64,000 bases of DNA, taken from contig NZ_NUZU01000026.1 of the NCBI RefSeq assembly GCF_002567005.1, forward strand, positions 1 through 64,000, read 5' to 3'. Positions within the stretch are counted from its first letter, which is position 1, and every line of letters begins with the position of its first letter. Positions 1 to 7,725 of the stretch are shown here, piece by piece. A program made the translations under genes and the position numbers. A model generated the notes under the pieces. That model saw only the letters and a program-made list of their open reading frames with translations, did not search any database and was not told where the DNA came from. Source of the DNA: Bacillus sp. AFS073361 (GTDB lineage Bacteria > Bacillota > Bacilli > Bacillales > Cytobacillaceae).

Positions 1-65
1 TACGTTGGCTTAGTTTCATTTCTGAAACTAAAAGTTATTGTTTGTTTGCACGATTTTGTTTGTTT

Positions 66-104
66 AGTTTTCAAAGAGCAATTTGTTGTATCGCTCAAAA
101 GCGA
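66..104 (-). promoter_or_regulatory. rRNA operon leader antitermination boxes (boxB-like hairpin, boxA)
   Basis: On the minus strand, positions 80-66 read TGCTCTTTGAAAACT, the boxA-type element found ahead of Bacillus 16S rRNA genes. It is preceded by a hairpin TCGCT/AGCGA at 104-91 that fits boxB. The order promoters, hairpin, boxA matches an rrn leader. The 16S gene itself is not in the window but should begin a short distance past the left edge. In B. subtilis an rRNA operon also follows pdaB (ybaN), which agrees. Confidence 0.75.
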
Positions 105-111
105 CTTTATT

Positions 112-140
112 AATATATCACCTGCAAAACATAATGTCAA
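112..140 (-). promoter_or_regulatory. rrn promoter P2 (sigma-A)
   Basis: The minus strand has TTGACA (140-135), a 17-bp spacer and TATATT (117-112). It is the downstream member of a tandem pair and lies just before the boxB/boxA leader, as at Bacillus rRNA operons. Confidence 0.8.
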
Positions 141-183
141 CAACTTTTTTGAAGTTTTATTTATGTCAGCAGCGACGTTTATT

Positions 184-212
184 AATATACCAAGATACTT
201 ATTTATTGTCAA
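184..212 (-). promoter_or_regulatory. rrn promoter P1 (sigma-A)
   Basis: The minus strand has TTGACA (212-207), a 17-bp spacer and TATATT (189-184), 72 bp upstream of a second promoter with the same hexamers. Tandem strong promoters are typical of rRNA operons. Confidence 0.8.
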
Positions 213-241
213 CGGTTCTTGCATAAAAAAAGAATCTTTTT

Positions 242-472
242 TTATCCCTTTTTCCTATCCTTCTTTCCTCTCCTCATATACTTTAGACAATCATGTGGTG
301 AAGCTACTCTTCGAAAAAGGGTAAATAATACTTTATATCTTTCTTCCATCGCTCTCTTTACTATGTGATCTATACGATCATCTCTTAAATCAAAAAGAAT
401 TTCATCCATTTCTCTTTTAATAAGGTATTCCATTTCTTTTACTTCCTTATCATTTATTAGAAGTCCAAACAT
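242..472 (-). CDS. small conserved hypothetical protein between pdaB and rrn
   Basis: This gene encodes a 76-residue, charged, mostly helical-looking protein with no signal peptide or membrane segment. The start ATG at 472 has a strong Shine-Dalgarno (GGAGG, 7 nt upstream); an in-frame extension upstream lacks one. Acidic and basic residues alternate in the middle (KREMDEILFDLRDDRID), and the end is lysine/arginine rich. I recall similar short proteins at this place in other Bacillus genomes but know no function. It is read toward the rRNA operon and ends about 30 bp before promoter P1, so read-through into rrn is possible. Confidence 0.7.
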   Translation of the reverse strand: MFGLLINDKEVKEMEYLIKREMDEILFDLRDDRIDHIVKRAMEERYKVLFTLFRRVASPHDCLKYMRRGKKDRKKG

Positions 473-547
473 TGAATAACCTCCAGCGTAATATCTAGTA
501 ATTGTAGTCTTTTCCAATTTTTGAGATTTTATTATAAGATTTTCTAT

Positions 548-576
548 TCATATTTTAAAAAAAGTCCGCATAGGTT
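548..576 (+). promoter_or_regulatory. sigma-E type promoter of pdaB
   Basis: TCATATT (548-554), a 14-bp spacer and CATAGGTT (569-576) fit the mother-cell sigma-E consensus (kmATATT, N14, CATACAnT) except in two -10 positions. It lies 33 bp before the pdaB start. B. subtilis pdaB is a sporulation gene, which agrees. Confidence 0.65.
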
Positions 577-609
577 GAGACAAGGACAGTATTGGACGAG
601 GTGGGGACG

Positions 610-1359
610 ATGAAATTTTTTGTAGTTAACGGGAAGTCTTTGAAGAACATTTCACTTATTTTAATTGCAGCGTTTTTTACGGCATGGTTTCTCTACATAG
701 AGAACCTTACGCAAATTCCTGTCTTTTCAACAAAGGATGGTCCGAAAGCAATTTATAGAGGGGAAAAGGGTCTTGCTCTTACTTTTAATATCGGTTGGGG
801 TGATGAAAAGGCAGAGCCTATTTTAGATACCTTAAAGAGGGAAAATGTAAAAGCAGCTACTTTCTTCTTAGCTGGTTCATGGGCCGAGCGACACCCAGAC
901 ATTGTTAATCGAATCATAAAGGATGGTTATGAAATCGGTATTCTTGGCTACGAATACAAAGACTATCGGGACTTGGAAGATGTAAAAATCGGCCAAGATA
1001 TCTCAAAAGCACAAGAAGCCTTCAGAAAACTAAATGTGAAGGATATTAAGTTGCTCCGAGCTCCAACCGGTCACTTCGATGAGCGGACTTTAAAAATCGC
1101 CAAAAGATATGGATATACAGTAGTCCATTGGAGTGTCGATTCAAAGGACTGGAATAATCCAGGGATTCCAGCCATTGTCAAGAACGTTGGTAAAGCAGAC
1201 AAAGGCGATATCGTTTTGCTTCACGCTTCCGATTCAGCAAAGCAAACAGCCAAAGCATTGCCATTGATTTTAAAGGAAATTCGCCAAAAAGGATTTAAAC
1301 TTGTTTCTGTATCAGAATTAATAGCTAACGGTGAGGCCAGTTCAAAGGAAATTAGATAA
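610..1359 (+). CDS. pdaB: PdaB, sporulation polysaccharide deacetylase-family protein
   Basis: This is a 249-residue membrane-anchored NodB-fold protein needed for spore cortex maintenance in B. subtilis. An N-terminal transmembrane anchor spans about residues 15-30, followed by the deacetylase domain. The ATG at 610 is chosen because GAGGTGGGG lies just upstream and the protein then begins like B. subtilis PdaB (MxFFxVNGxxLK). Motif 1 reads TFNIGWGD (N60, D65) where active deacetylases have TFDD, and the usual HxxxH motif 2 is replaced by SWAERH. Metal-dependent catalysis is therefore doubtful. A sigma-E type promoter precedes it and a terminator shared with kbaA follows. Confidence 0.93.
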   Translation: MKFFVVNGKSLKNISLILIAAFFTAWFLYIENLTQIPVFSTKDGPKAIYRGEKGLALTFNIGWGDEKAEPILDTLKRENVKAATFFLAGSWAERHPDIVNRIIKDGYEIGILGYEYKDYRDLEDVKIGQDISKAQEAFRKLNVKDIKLLRAPTGHFDERTLKIAKRYGYTVVHWSVDSKDWNNPGIPAIVKNVGKADKGDIVLLHASDSAKQTAKALPLILKEIRQKGFKLVSVSELIANGEASSKEIR

Positions 1360-1361
1360 CA

Positions 1362-1396
1362 CAAAAAACCGTCCAACTTTAAATGGACGGTTTTTT
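1362..1396. terminator. bidirectional terminator pdaB/kbaA
   Basis: The stem AAACCGTCCA / TGGACGGTTT has A- and T-runs on both sides, so it can stop transcripts from either direction. The last codons of kbaA form one arm of the stem. Confidence 0.85.
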
Positions 1397-2059
1397 TGTC
1401 TTTTTCTTAGTTACAGGTTTATTACTTTGGGCTTGGTTTTCCCTCTTTTGTCTCTCCTGCTGTGATTGAATGTTTAATTTATGCAAAATCAAAAGTTGGT
1501 AAGCATTACACGCCATTAATGCAAACATCATGAGGTAAAGCCAGCTATGTTCATTTACACGAAGGACTGGTACCCACTCAACTAAAGTAACCACAATCAT
1601 AAAAAATACGGCAGGAATAAACGCATCCCGATTGGTCTGTTTTACTTTATACCATGCTGCCGCTAACGCAACTATTAACAGGATGATAGCGGGACCAAAG
1701 TATGGAAGAACAGAATCACCCGGGTCAGCAAAATTGTCGTACCGCAAATAAACTAAATCAAATAAACCAAATAGAATAAGAACAATTTGTACAGCATTCC
1801 ACAAGGAAACAGATTTAAAGATCCCTAAACCGAAACGGTGAACCGTTAAATATGCAAAAAAGCCCATTTGGCTAATAACACTAAACAAAAAGCCCATGAC
1901 AATTAACCAAATCAAGGTCGACAAAATATCAATGAGTTTAAATTCAGTAAAATAGGGCTCAAACTCATTCCAGCGAACAATAAAGCCCACAATAGCCGTT
2001 GTGATTCCGCCCACTAATAATGTGCTTAAAAATAATTTTACCCAATTACGGCTTGTCAC
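1379..2059 (-). CDS. kbaA: KbaA, KinB signalling pathway activation protein
   Basis: This 226-residue integral membrane protein has about six hydrophobic segments. In B. subtilis KbaA activates the KinB sensor kinase that feeds the sporulation phosphorelay. The start is GTG at 2059, with GGAGG 8 nt upstream and the family N-terminus SRNWVKLFLSTLL; the longer frame upstream has no ribosome site. It is longer than the B. subtilis protein (about 198 residues) because of a lysine/glutamine-rich cytoplasmic tail (KPVTKKKTKKPSI) whose last codons lie inside the terminator. It sits between gerD and pdaB in opposite orientation to both, as in B. subtilis. Confidence 0.92.
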   Translation of the reverse strand: MTSRNWVKLFLSTLLVGGITTAIVGFIVRWNEFEPYFTEFKLIDILSTLIWLIVMGFLFSVISQMGFFAYLTVHRFGLGIFKSVSLWNAVQIVLILFGLFDLVYLRYDNFADPGDSVLPYFGPAIILLIVALAAAWYKVKQTNRDAFIPAVFFMIVVTLVEWVPVLRVNEHSWLYLMMFALMACNAYQLLILHKLNIQSQQERQKRENQAQSNKPVTKKKTKKPSI

Positions 2060-2144
2060 ACTATAAACCTCCAGAATACAAAAATAATCAACATTATGAT
2101 TGTACCAAGCCAAATTTGAAAAATCCATAATTTATGATTCTGTA

Positions 2145-2175
2145 CGAATAATCTTTCACAAGTTACAACATGCTA
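2145..2175 (+). promoter_or_regulatory. sigma-G type promoter of gerD
   Basis: CGAATA (2145-2150), an 18-bp spacer and CATGCTA (2169-2175) closely match the forespore sigma-G consensus (TGAATA, N17-18, CATACTA). It lies 34 bp before gerD, a gene known to be forespore-expressed. Confidence 0.7.
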
Positions 2176-2209
2176 AACTTAAGGATTTTTATGTGAAAGG
2201 GGCTTATTA

Positions 2210-2818
2210 ATGAAAGCAAAAAGCATATTGTGCCTCCTGCCCATCTTGGTGTTCTTGACAAGCTGTTCAGCCAATGAATCCAGCGGCGGAGGACAAGTTG
2301 ATTACGAACAAACGAAAAAGATGGTTGTTGATATTCTTAAAACGGATGATGGGAAAAAAGCACTCCAAGAAGTAATGTCCAGTGATGGCATGAAGGAAAA
2401 GCTGGTAATGGATCAAAAAGTTGTCTCTGATACGATCCAGCAAACTCTCACATCGGATAAGGCAAAAGATTATTGGAAAAAAACGTTTAGTGATCCTAAA
2501 TTCGCACAAAGCGTTTCAAAAAACTTGAAGTCTGAAAACAAAAAATTACTGAAGGAATTAATGAATGACCCCGAATATAGAGGAATGATGATTGAGGTTT
2601 TTAAAGAGCCGGAAATCCAAAAAGAGATGGCAGATGCATTAAAAAGCAAAGAGTACCGAGCACATCTACAAAAAGTCATAACAGAAACACTAGATAGCCC
2701 CTTGTTTAAAGCAAAAATACAAGAATTGCTCTTAAAGGCAGCAGAAGAAGCGGCTAGTAAATCCGCTGGTAAAAGCCAAAGTTCCGACAGCGGCAGTAAG
2801 ACCGATACAGGAAGCTGA
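2210..2818 (+). CDS. gerD: GerD, spore germination lipoprotein
   Basis: This is a 202-residue lipoprotein. The signal peptide ends in lipobox LTSC, with Cys19 as the lipidated residue. GerD sits in the spore inner membrane and clusters nutrient germinant receptors into the germinosome. The mature part is helical, with repeated Lys/Asp-rich segments in its first 160 residues, and the last 25 residues are a Ser/Gly/Lys low-complexity tail. AAAGGGG precedes the ATG. It is monocistronic, from its own sigma-G type promoter to a terminator shared with salA. Confidence 0.92.
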   Translation: MKAKSILCLLPILVFLTSCSANESSGGGQVDYEQTKKMVVDILKTDDGKKALQEVMSSDGMKEKLVMDQKVVSDTIQQTLTSDKAKDYWKKTFSDPKFAQSVSKNLKSENKKLLKELMNDPEYRGMMIEVFKEPEIQKEMADALKSKEYRAHLQKVITETLDSPLFKAKIQELLLKAAEEAASKSAGKSQSSDSGSKTDTGS

Positions 2819-2854
2819 GGTGAATTTTTTATCTTGACCCATACTATCTAATGA

Positions 2855-2892
2855 AGAGAAGCCTTTTCCAGGAGGAAAGGGCTTCTCTTTTT
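2855..2892. terminator. bidirectional terminator gerD/salA
   Basis: The 15-bp stem AGAGAAGCCTTTTCC / GGAAAGGGCTTCTCT has one G-T pair and a 4-5 nt loop, followed by TTTTT on the plus strand. It separates the converging gerD and salA genes. Confidence 0.8.
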
Positions 2893-2900
2893 GCATCTTT

Positions 2901-3956
2901 TTATTTTTTAAGTAAGGCAGTTACTTTTTCAGCGATTTCTAAATAAATTTTTCCAGTCTGATGGTCTTCTTGATAAATTGATGGTGCAAAGTCTTCGTCG
3001 TTCCAATCGGGCTGGTTAAGCGGCAAACGGCCAAGAACTTCGGTATTCAATTCCTCCGCTAATTTATCTCCCCCGCCTTGTCCAAATACATATTCCTTTT
3101 CACCAGTCAGCTTACTTTCAAAGTAGGCCATGTTCTCAATGACACCAAGAACTTCATGGTCAGTTTTCAGTGCCATTGCACCCGCACGCGCTGCAACAAA
3201 CGCAGCAGTTGGATGTGGAGTAGTAACGATAATTTCTTTACATGCCGGCAGCATGGTATGAACATCTAAAGCCACGTCCCCAGTACCTGGCGGCAAATCT
3301 AATAATAGATAATCGATATCGCCCCACTCTACTTCACTAAAGAAGCTGTTTAACATTTTTCCTAACATGGGTCCACGCCAAATAATTGGTGAATTGTCTT
3401 CCACAAAAAAGCCCATGGAGATAACTTGGACACCGAAACGTTCGACAGGGATGATCTTTTCTCCCCTAACTACAGGTCTCTGGGTAATTCCCATCATATC
3501 AGGTACACTAAAGCCATAAATATCGGCGTCAATTAATCCAACCTTTTTGCCTAGACGCGCCAGCGCGACAGCAAGGTTCACCGACACCGTTGATTTACCA
3601 ACGCCGCCCTTTCCACTGGCAATGGCAATGAAAGTGGTTTTATTTGAATGAAGCAAATTTGTCTCATTATTTTCTGGTTCCGCATGGCGATTTGCTGCTA
3701 ATACTTCTTCAGGTAGTTCGCTAAAGCGGATTCCCACCGTTGCCGCCCCAGCTTCTTTTAACAAATTAACAATTTGTGTTTGTAATTGGAGCTGCTCCGC
3801 TGTACCAGTTTTTGCGATTGCCACTTTTACGCTTACATGGTTCTTTTCTTCTTTGATCTTTATTTCCACAATAGCATTTAATTCAGCTAATGTTTTATGT
3901 AAAAATGGTTCCTTCAGGCTGCCTAGAACCTCATAGATTCTTTCCTCTGTTAACAT
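2901..3956 (-). CDS. salA: SalA, Mrp/NBP35-family P-loop ATPase
   Basis: This 351-residue MRP-family ATPase matches B. subtilis SalA (352 residues), which represses scoC and so affects exoprotease and competence genes; relatives act as Fe-S cluster carriers. An N-terminal MIP18/DUF59 domain (residues 1-80) is followed by the deviant Walker A GKGGVGKST (115-123), the DADIYG motif and PPGTGD. The CxxC metal motif of true Fe-S carriers is not evident in the C-terminal part. Start ATG 3956 has GAGGTG upstream; 11 extra in-frame residues upstream have no ribosome site. Confidence 0.92.
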   Translation of the reverse strand: MLTEERIYEVLGSLKEPFLHKTLAELNAIVEIKIKEEKNHVSVKVAIAKTGTAEQLQLQTQIVNLLKEAGAATVGIRFSELPEEVLAANRHAEPENNETNLLHSNKTTFIAIASGKGGVGKSTVSVNLAVALARLGKKVGLIDADIYGFSVPDMMGITQRPVVRGEKIIPVERFGVQVISMGFFVEDNSPIIWRGPMLGKMLNSFFSEVEWGDIDYLLLDLPPGTGDVALDVHTMLPACKEIIVTTPHPTAAFVAARAGAMALKTDHEVLGVIENMAYFESKLTGEKEYVFGQGGGDKLAEELNTEVLGRLPLNQPDWNDEDFAPSIYQEDHQTGKIYLEIAEKVTALLKK

Positions 3957-4050
3957 AAAAAGCACCTCACATTTTGAATTCGTTTCCATCTCTCAGTATA
4001 TCATATCCAAGTTAAGAAACAGTTAAATGAATCACAGGTATTTTTAATTA

Positions 4051-4200
4051 GAAAAGCGTAAGCCCCCTGGTCAGCGGCGTATGGCCTGGAGCGCTCCAAC
4101 CGAGATAAAGGAAACACGAAGAGCCGGAGGCGCATTCGTGCTTGACTTATCGTAGGGCGGAGAGCGAAGGACACTAGCCGCTAGGGGGCTGGAGCTAGAC
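4051..4200 (+). repeat. dispersed palindromic repeat, long form (copy A)
   Basis: The element starts GAAAAGCGTAAGC and ends GGCTGGAGCTAGAC. Its interior (GATAAAGGAAACACG, TTGACTTATCGTAGGGCG, GAGCGAAGGACACTAGC) recurs almost unchanged in the copy between rplJ and rplL. Three shorter copies elsewhere keep only the two ends. It fills the gap between salA and cwlD; no gene is seen in it. Confidence 0.85.
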
Positions 4201-4205
4201 ATTCA

Positions 4206-4236
4206 AAAAAATAGAAGGTGTTTTTCCACCTTCAAT
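4206..4236 (-). terminator. cwlD terminator
   Basis: On the minus strand GAAGGTG-GAAAAA-CACCTTC is followed by TATTTTTTT. The stem begins at the cwlD stop codon. Confidence 0.8.
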
Positions 4237-4957
4237 ACTCTGGCTCGACGAGTTCTTTTTCATTCGTATAATATCGAGTGATACCTTGATAGATGGAAAC
4301 GGCAACTTTCTCCTGGTAGGAATCCTTTTTTAACTTTTCCTTTTCTGCAGGGTTGGACAAAAAGCCAACTTCCACTAAAACGCCAGGTTTCTTCGCGTTT
4401 TTTAAGATATAGACATTATTAATAGGTTTCGCTCTACGTGTGGTGTTCTTTAAATTTGTCCGCAGCTCGTCTTGGATAAACTTGGCCGCCTCTGCATTTT
4501 CTTTATATTGTGGTGCATAGAAGGTTTGAGCTCCGCTCCATTTGGAAGATGGAATGGCATTTAAATGAATACTGACAAAAAAATCATTATCACCGTCGTT
4601 AATCATCTTCAGTCTAGTTTTTAAATCCTCCACTTTTCTTCGACTGTAGCCTCTTGTATCAGATGCTGCTAAATCGGTATCTGTTTCTCTGGTCATAATG
4701 ACAAGGGCACCTTGCATTTGCAAGTAATCCCGAACTTTTTTGGTAATCTCTAAGGCAATGTCTTTTTCTAAGGTTTGACCCGTTCCTGCGCCGCCATCTG
4801 GTCCGCCGTGGCCCGGGTCAAGCAAAATGATTTTTCCTGACAACGGAAGATTCCACGCATTCAATGAGTCATCTTCAGCAAAGTCATATTGTAAAACGAA
4901 AAATAAGACAAATAAGCCTACAATAAAACTAATTATTTTCAGTCTTCGTTTTGACAC
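4232..4957 (-). CDS. cwlD: CwlD, N-acetylmuramoyl-L-alanine amidase
   Basis: This zinc amidase (Amidase_3) acts with PdaA to make muramic-delta-lactam in spore cortex. It has an N-terminal signal/anchor segment (about residues 6-22), then LDPGHGG (zinc His), a conserved Glu in KDIALEI, SIHLNA (second zinc His) and the catalytic Glu in VLVEVGFLSNP. Length is about 241 residues, as in the family. The start is taken as GTG 4957 because AAGGA then lies 9 nt upstream; an ATG three codons earlier (4966) directly abuts that Shine-Dalgarno and is the alternative. It lies downstream of ybaK with a 75-bp gap. Confidence 0.93.
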   Translation of the reverse strand: MSKRRLKIISFIVGLFVLFFVLQYDFAEDDSLNAWNLPLSGKIILLDPGHGGPDGGAGTGQTLEKDIALEITKKVRDYLQMQGALVIMTRETDTDLAASDTRGYSRRKVEDLKTRLKMINDGDNDFFVSIHLNAIPSSKWSGAQTFYAPQYKENAEAAKFIQDELRTNLKNTTRRAKPINNVYILKNAKKPGVLVEVGFLSNPAEKEKLKKDSYQEKVAVSIYQGITRYYTNEKELVEPEY

Positions 4958-5041
4958 CCCTATCATTCCTTCCCGCTCGTCCCTATTCTCTAAACTATAT
5001 GGGACAAAGGGGGGAATTAGAACAGGAAGAAATGCCAGACC

Positions 5042-5485
5042 TTAGTGCAGACGGAGCTTGTGGCGTCTTTGCCCTTTTTCATAGCCCTCTCTCCACCAGA
5101 TATGGATATACTGCTCACATAAATAGTAAAGTGATTCACTCATGACGCCTTCTTCACCGCTCCCCCAATAAAGGAAAAAGTTATATAACGTATCAATAAG
5201 ATGTTTTTCTTCTCGGTAGCAGCGTTTTCGAACATCATCTAAGGTTTCACCATGATAACCAAACTTGCTATATTTTGCCCCCAATAAAAAAGCTTCAAGT
5301 GCGATATCATAACATGCTTCTTCAATTCCTGTATTCATGATGAGGCTGGAAACAATTTTGGTGGAGCCAAAGTATTGTTGGACTCGTTCTTTTAATGTAT
5401 TGATCGATAATTCCCGAAGGACTGATCGTTCATATTTTATTTGTTTTTCCCGTTTTTTTTCCTTAAAGGTCGTAATGACTGTCAC
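5042..5485 (-). CDS. ybaK: YbaK, DUF2521 protein
   Basis: This gene encodes 147 residues, a cytosolic, charged N-terminus followed by a helical, aromatic-rich body (LYNFFLYWGS, YIHIWWREGY). It matches the DUF2521 family, found upstream of cwlD in Bacillus; function unknown. The start is GTG 5485 with GAGGTG 7 nt upstream. It is the first conserved gene left of the accessory region: in B. subtilis it lies close to rpsI, but here about 13.6 kb of other genes separate them. Confidence 0.85.
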   Translation of the reverse strand: MTVITTFKEKKREKQIKYERSVLRELSINTLKERVQQYFGSTKIVSSLIMNTGIEEACYDIALEAFLLGAKYSKFGYHGETLDDVRKRCYREEKHLIDTLYNFFLYWGSGEEGVMSESLYYLCEQYIHIWWREGYEKGQRRHKLRLH

Positions 5486-5641
5486 TTCTTTTCACCTCTT
5501 AGAACTATTCTTTATCTGGGGTTCAGAAGAAATGCAAAGAATTAAGTTGCCAATTTTTATCGGGTGTGACTCTAAATTGTTAACAAAGAATTCAAACCAT
5601 TAGTATGCGGTTCTTTGTAAAATAAGAGGTGGTTCCAAAAA

Positions 5642-6571
5642 ATGATGGAGAGGAAGTGGCACATGCCGCATTATAAGTCTCGTGTGAGGTCAAAGGAATT
5701 ACGAGTTCTGAGTTCATTGAATGTACGAATGGAGTTGCCTTTCAAGGACAAGCAGCGTCTTGCTTACCTTGAAAAGGGATACCAGGGGGAGGTGTTCTTT
5801 GACCAGCTAACTTCGGAGTTAAAAAATGATTTATACATTTTAAATGATTTAAGCCTTGAGCAGAATAAATCTTTTTTTCAAATTGATACACTTATTATTT
5901 CTCAACATACGATTTATCCATATGAAATAAAAAACTATGAGGGGGATTATCGATATGAATCGGGAAATTTCTACCCCAAATCATCCAAGGATGAAATTAG
6001 TAATCCTTTACATCAATTAGAACGAAGTAAGTTGCTCCTTCGTCCATTACTTAAAGATCTTGGTTTTTACTTACCTATTGAAGGCGACGTAACCTTTGTA
6101 CACCCCAATTTCACCTTATACCAAGCCCCATTAAAAGAGCCAATTATTCACCCCACTCAGCTAAACAGTCTGATGAAAAAATTAAACGAGATTCCTTCAA
6201 AACTAACGAACCGCCACAAAATACTTGCTGATCAACTAATCTCATTGCACCAAACGGACAATCCTTTTACCCGTTATCCCGCTTATAACTTTGGTCACCT
6301 GAAAAAGGGAGTTATTTGTGGAAATTGCCACTTGTTGATCATTCCTGATGAAGGGAAGATGATTGTCTGTAGTAAATGCGGGCACATAGAAACAATCGAT
6401 TCTGCTGTATTACGGTGTGTGGAGGAATTAGTGTTGCTTTTTCCTGGTATTAAAATTACAACGAATCTGGTTTTTGAGTGGTGTGGGGTTGGGTCTAAGA
6501 AGCAAATACGTCGAATCCTTAAACAAAACTATACTTTGATGGGGTTTGGGCAATGGACTTATTATGAATAG
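5642..6571 (+). CDS. NERD-domain protein with C-terminal zinc ribbon
   Basis: This gene encodes 309 residues. After a basic N-terminus, residues about 45-160 match the nuclease-related (NERD) domain: GYQGEVFFDQL, then the catalytic-type IDTLIISQHTIYPYEIKNYEGDY (D-xn-E-x-K), then a QLxRSKxLL helix. The C-terminus carries a zinc-ribbon pair CGNC...CSKC. Some NERD proteins are nuclease-like; the substrate here is unknown. Start 5642 has GAGGTG 10 nt upstream; ATG 5663 with GGAGAGG is the alternative. It is monocistronic and diverges from ybaK. Confidence 0.85.
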   Translation: MMERKWHMPHYKSRVRSKELRVLSSLNVRMELPFKDKQRLAYLEKGYQGEVFFDQLTSELKNDLYILNDLSLEQNKSFFQIDTLIISQHTIYPYEIKNYEGDYRYESGNFYPKSSKDEISNPLHQLERSKLLLRPLLKDLGFYLPIEGDVTFVHPNFTLYQAPLKEPIIHPTQLNSLMKKLNEIPSKLTNRHKILADQLISLHQTDNPFTRYPAYNFGHLKKGVICGNCHLLIIPDEGKMIVCSKCGHIETIDSAVLRCVEELVLLFPGIKITTNLVFEWCGVGSKKQIRRILKQNYTLMGFGQWTYYE

Positions 6572-6627
6572 ATTTACCAAGGCAACTCTTTTTCGTTCAT
6601 AAGGGTAGGGACGATTGACTGATTGAA

Positions 6628-6889
6628 TACCCTGGGACTCTTTTTCCCCCTTGCTCGGTCGTCAATCGCTCCTATTGGCTACCCTGGAGACTCTTTTTTT
6701 CCCTTGCTCGGTCTTCAATCGCCCCTTTTGTATACCCTAGCGACTCTTTTTTCCCTTGCTCGGTCATCAATCTCCCTTATTGACTACCCTGGAGACTCTT
6801 TTTTCCCCTTGCTAGGTCATCAATCTCCCTTATTGACTACCCTAGCGACTCTTTTTTCCCTTGCTCGATCGTCAATGACATCAATTCAC
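6628..6889. repeat. tandem repeat array, five 52/53-bp units
   Basis: Units begin at 6628, 6680, 6733, 6785 and 6838, each with TACCCT, GACTCTTTTT, CCCTTGCTCGGTC and a TCAATC segment. Lengths alternate 52, 53, 52, 53 bp, so no reading frame is maintained. On the minus strand each middle unit can form a GTCAAT/ATTGAT hairpin around AAGGGAG. The array fills most of the 437-bp gap between the NERD gene and the SDR gene. Confidence 0.85.
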
Positions 6890-7008
6890 TCGCTATTTCT
6901 TCAATTTCTCATCCTAAAGTTGTAGATAAACTTCAAGCTTTTTTCCGAAGGATGATTTTACAAAAACCTTTATGCTTAAAACATCAAGAAACAAAGGGGA
7001 GAGACGAT

Positions 7009-7725
7009 ATGAATAATAAAGTTGTAATGATTACTGGCGCGTCTAAGGGGCTGGGCAGAGCGTTGACACTGGCTTTTGCAAAGGAAGGAGCTAAACTGGC
7101 CATCTGCTCAAGGACACCAGAAAAACTCTTAAAAGTGAAAGAAGAAGTTAAAAAATTAGGTGCGGAGGTTCTCGCAGTTACCGCGGATATTTCCAAATCA
7201 CGTGATGTAGAACGATTCATTGCGATGACTGAGGAGGCATTTGGCCACATTGACGTCTTAATTAATAATGCCTCGATCCTTGGCCCCAGTCCAATGCCTC
7301 TACTGCTCGATTACCCAGAGGAAGACTTTGCGGAGGTGCTGCGAGTAAATGCAGTTTCGCCCTTTCTTGTGACAAGAAGGGTTATTCCAGGGATGCTCGA
7401 ACGGAACGAAGGTTCAATTATCAATGTAACATCGGAAGCTGGCCATACGGGTTATGCAGGATGGGGTGCGTACGGAATTTCTAAGTTCGCCGTGGAAGGC
7501 CTCACCCAGACTTGGGCAGACGAATTAAAGGAGACGAATATTCGGGTAAACATGGTCGATCCCGGTGAAATGGACACAGATATGCATCAATTAGCAGTCC
7601 CAAATTGCAATTACCCATTAGCTAAGCCAGAAGATGTCATCGAAATCTTTCTTTATCTAGCATCAGATAAGGCAGCCGCAATAAATGGCCAGCGCTTTGA
7701 GGCTCAAGCAGAGGAGGAATTGTGA
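7009..7725 (+). CDS. SDR-family NAD(P)-dependent oxidoreductase
   Basis: This 238-residue Rossmann-fold short-chain dehydrogenase has TGASKGLG near residue 8 (cofactor binding), SRTPEKL (a basic residue after strand 2 suggests NADPH), NNAS, and the catalytic Ser (NVTSEAG) with YGISK. Substrate unknown. ATG 7009 has AAAGGGGAG upstream; the longer frame lacks one. Its TGA stop overlaps the ATG of the QueA-like gene (TGATG), so the two are translationally coupled and probably act on the same substrate. Confidence 0.88.
   Translation: MNNKVVMITGASKGLGRALTLAFAKEGAKLAICSRTPEKLLKVKEEVKKLGAEVLAVTADISKSRDVERFIAMTEEAFGHIDVLINNASILGPSPMPLLLDYPEEDFAEVLRVNAVSPFLVTRRVIPGMLERNEGSIINVTSEAGHTGYAGWGAYGISKFAVEGLTQTWADELKETNIRVNMVDPGEMDTDMHQLAVPNCNYPLAKPEDVIEIFLYLASDKAAAINGQRFEAQAEEEL

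Noticed and set aside
46..324. 92-codon plus-strand frame at the left edge
   Set aside because: It covers the rrn promoters and boxA leader in antisense and is AT-rich low-complexity sequence.
6628..6889. CRISPR array
   Set aside because: The repeats are contiguous, with no unique spacers between them and no cas genes nearby.
6623..6925. 100-codon frame through the tandem repeats
   Set aside because: Repeat units of 52/53 bp change frame each time and the frame begins with TTG without a ribosome site.
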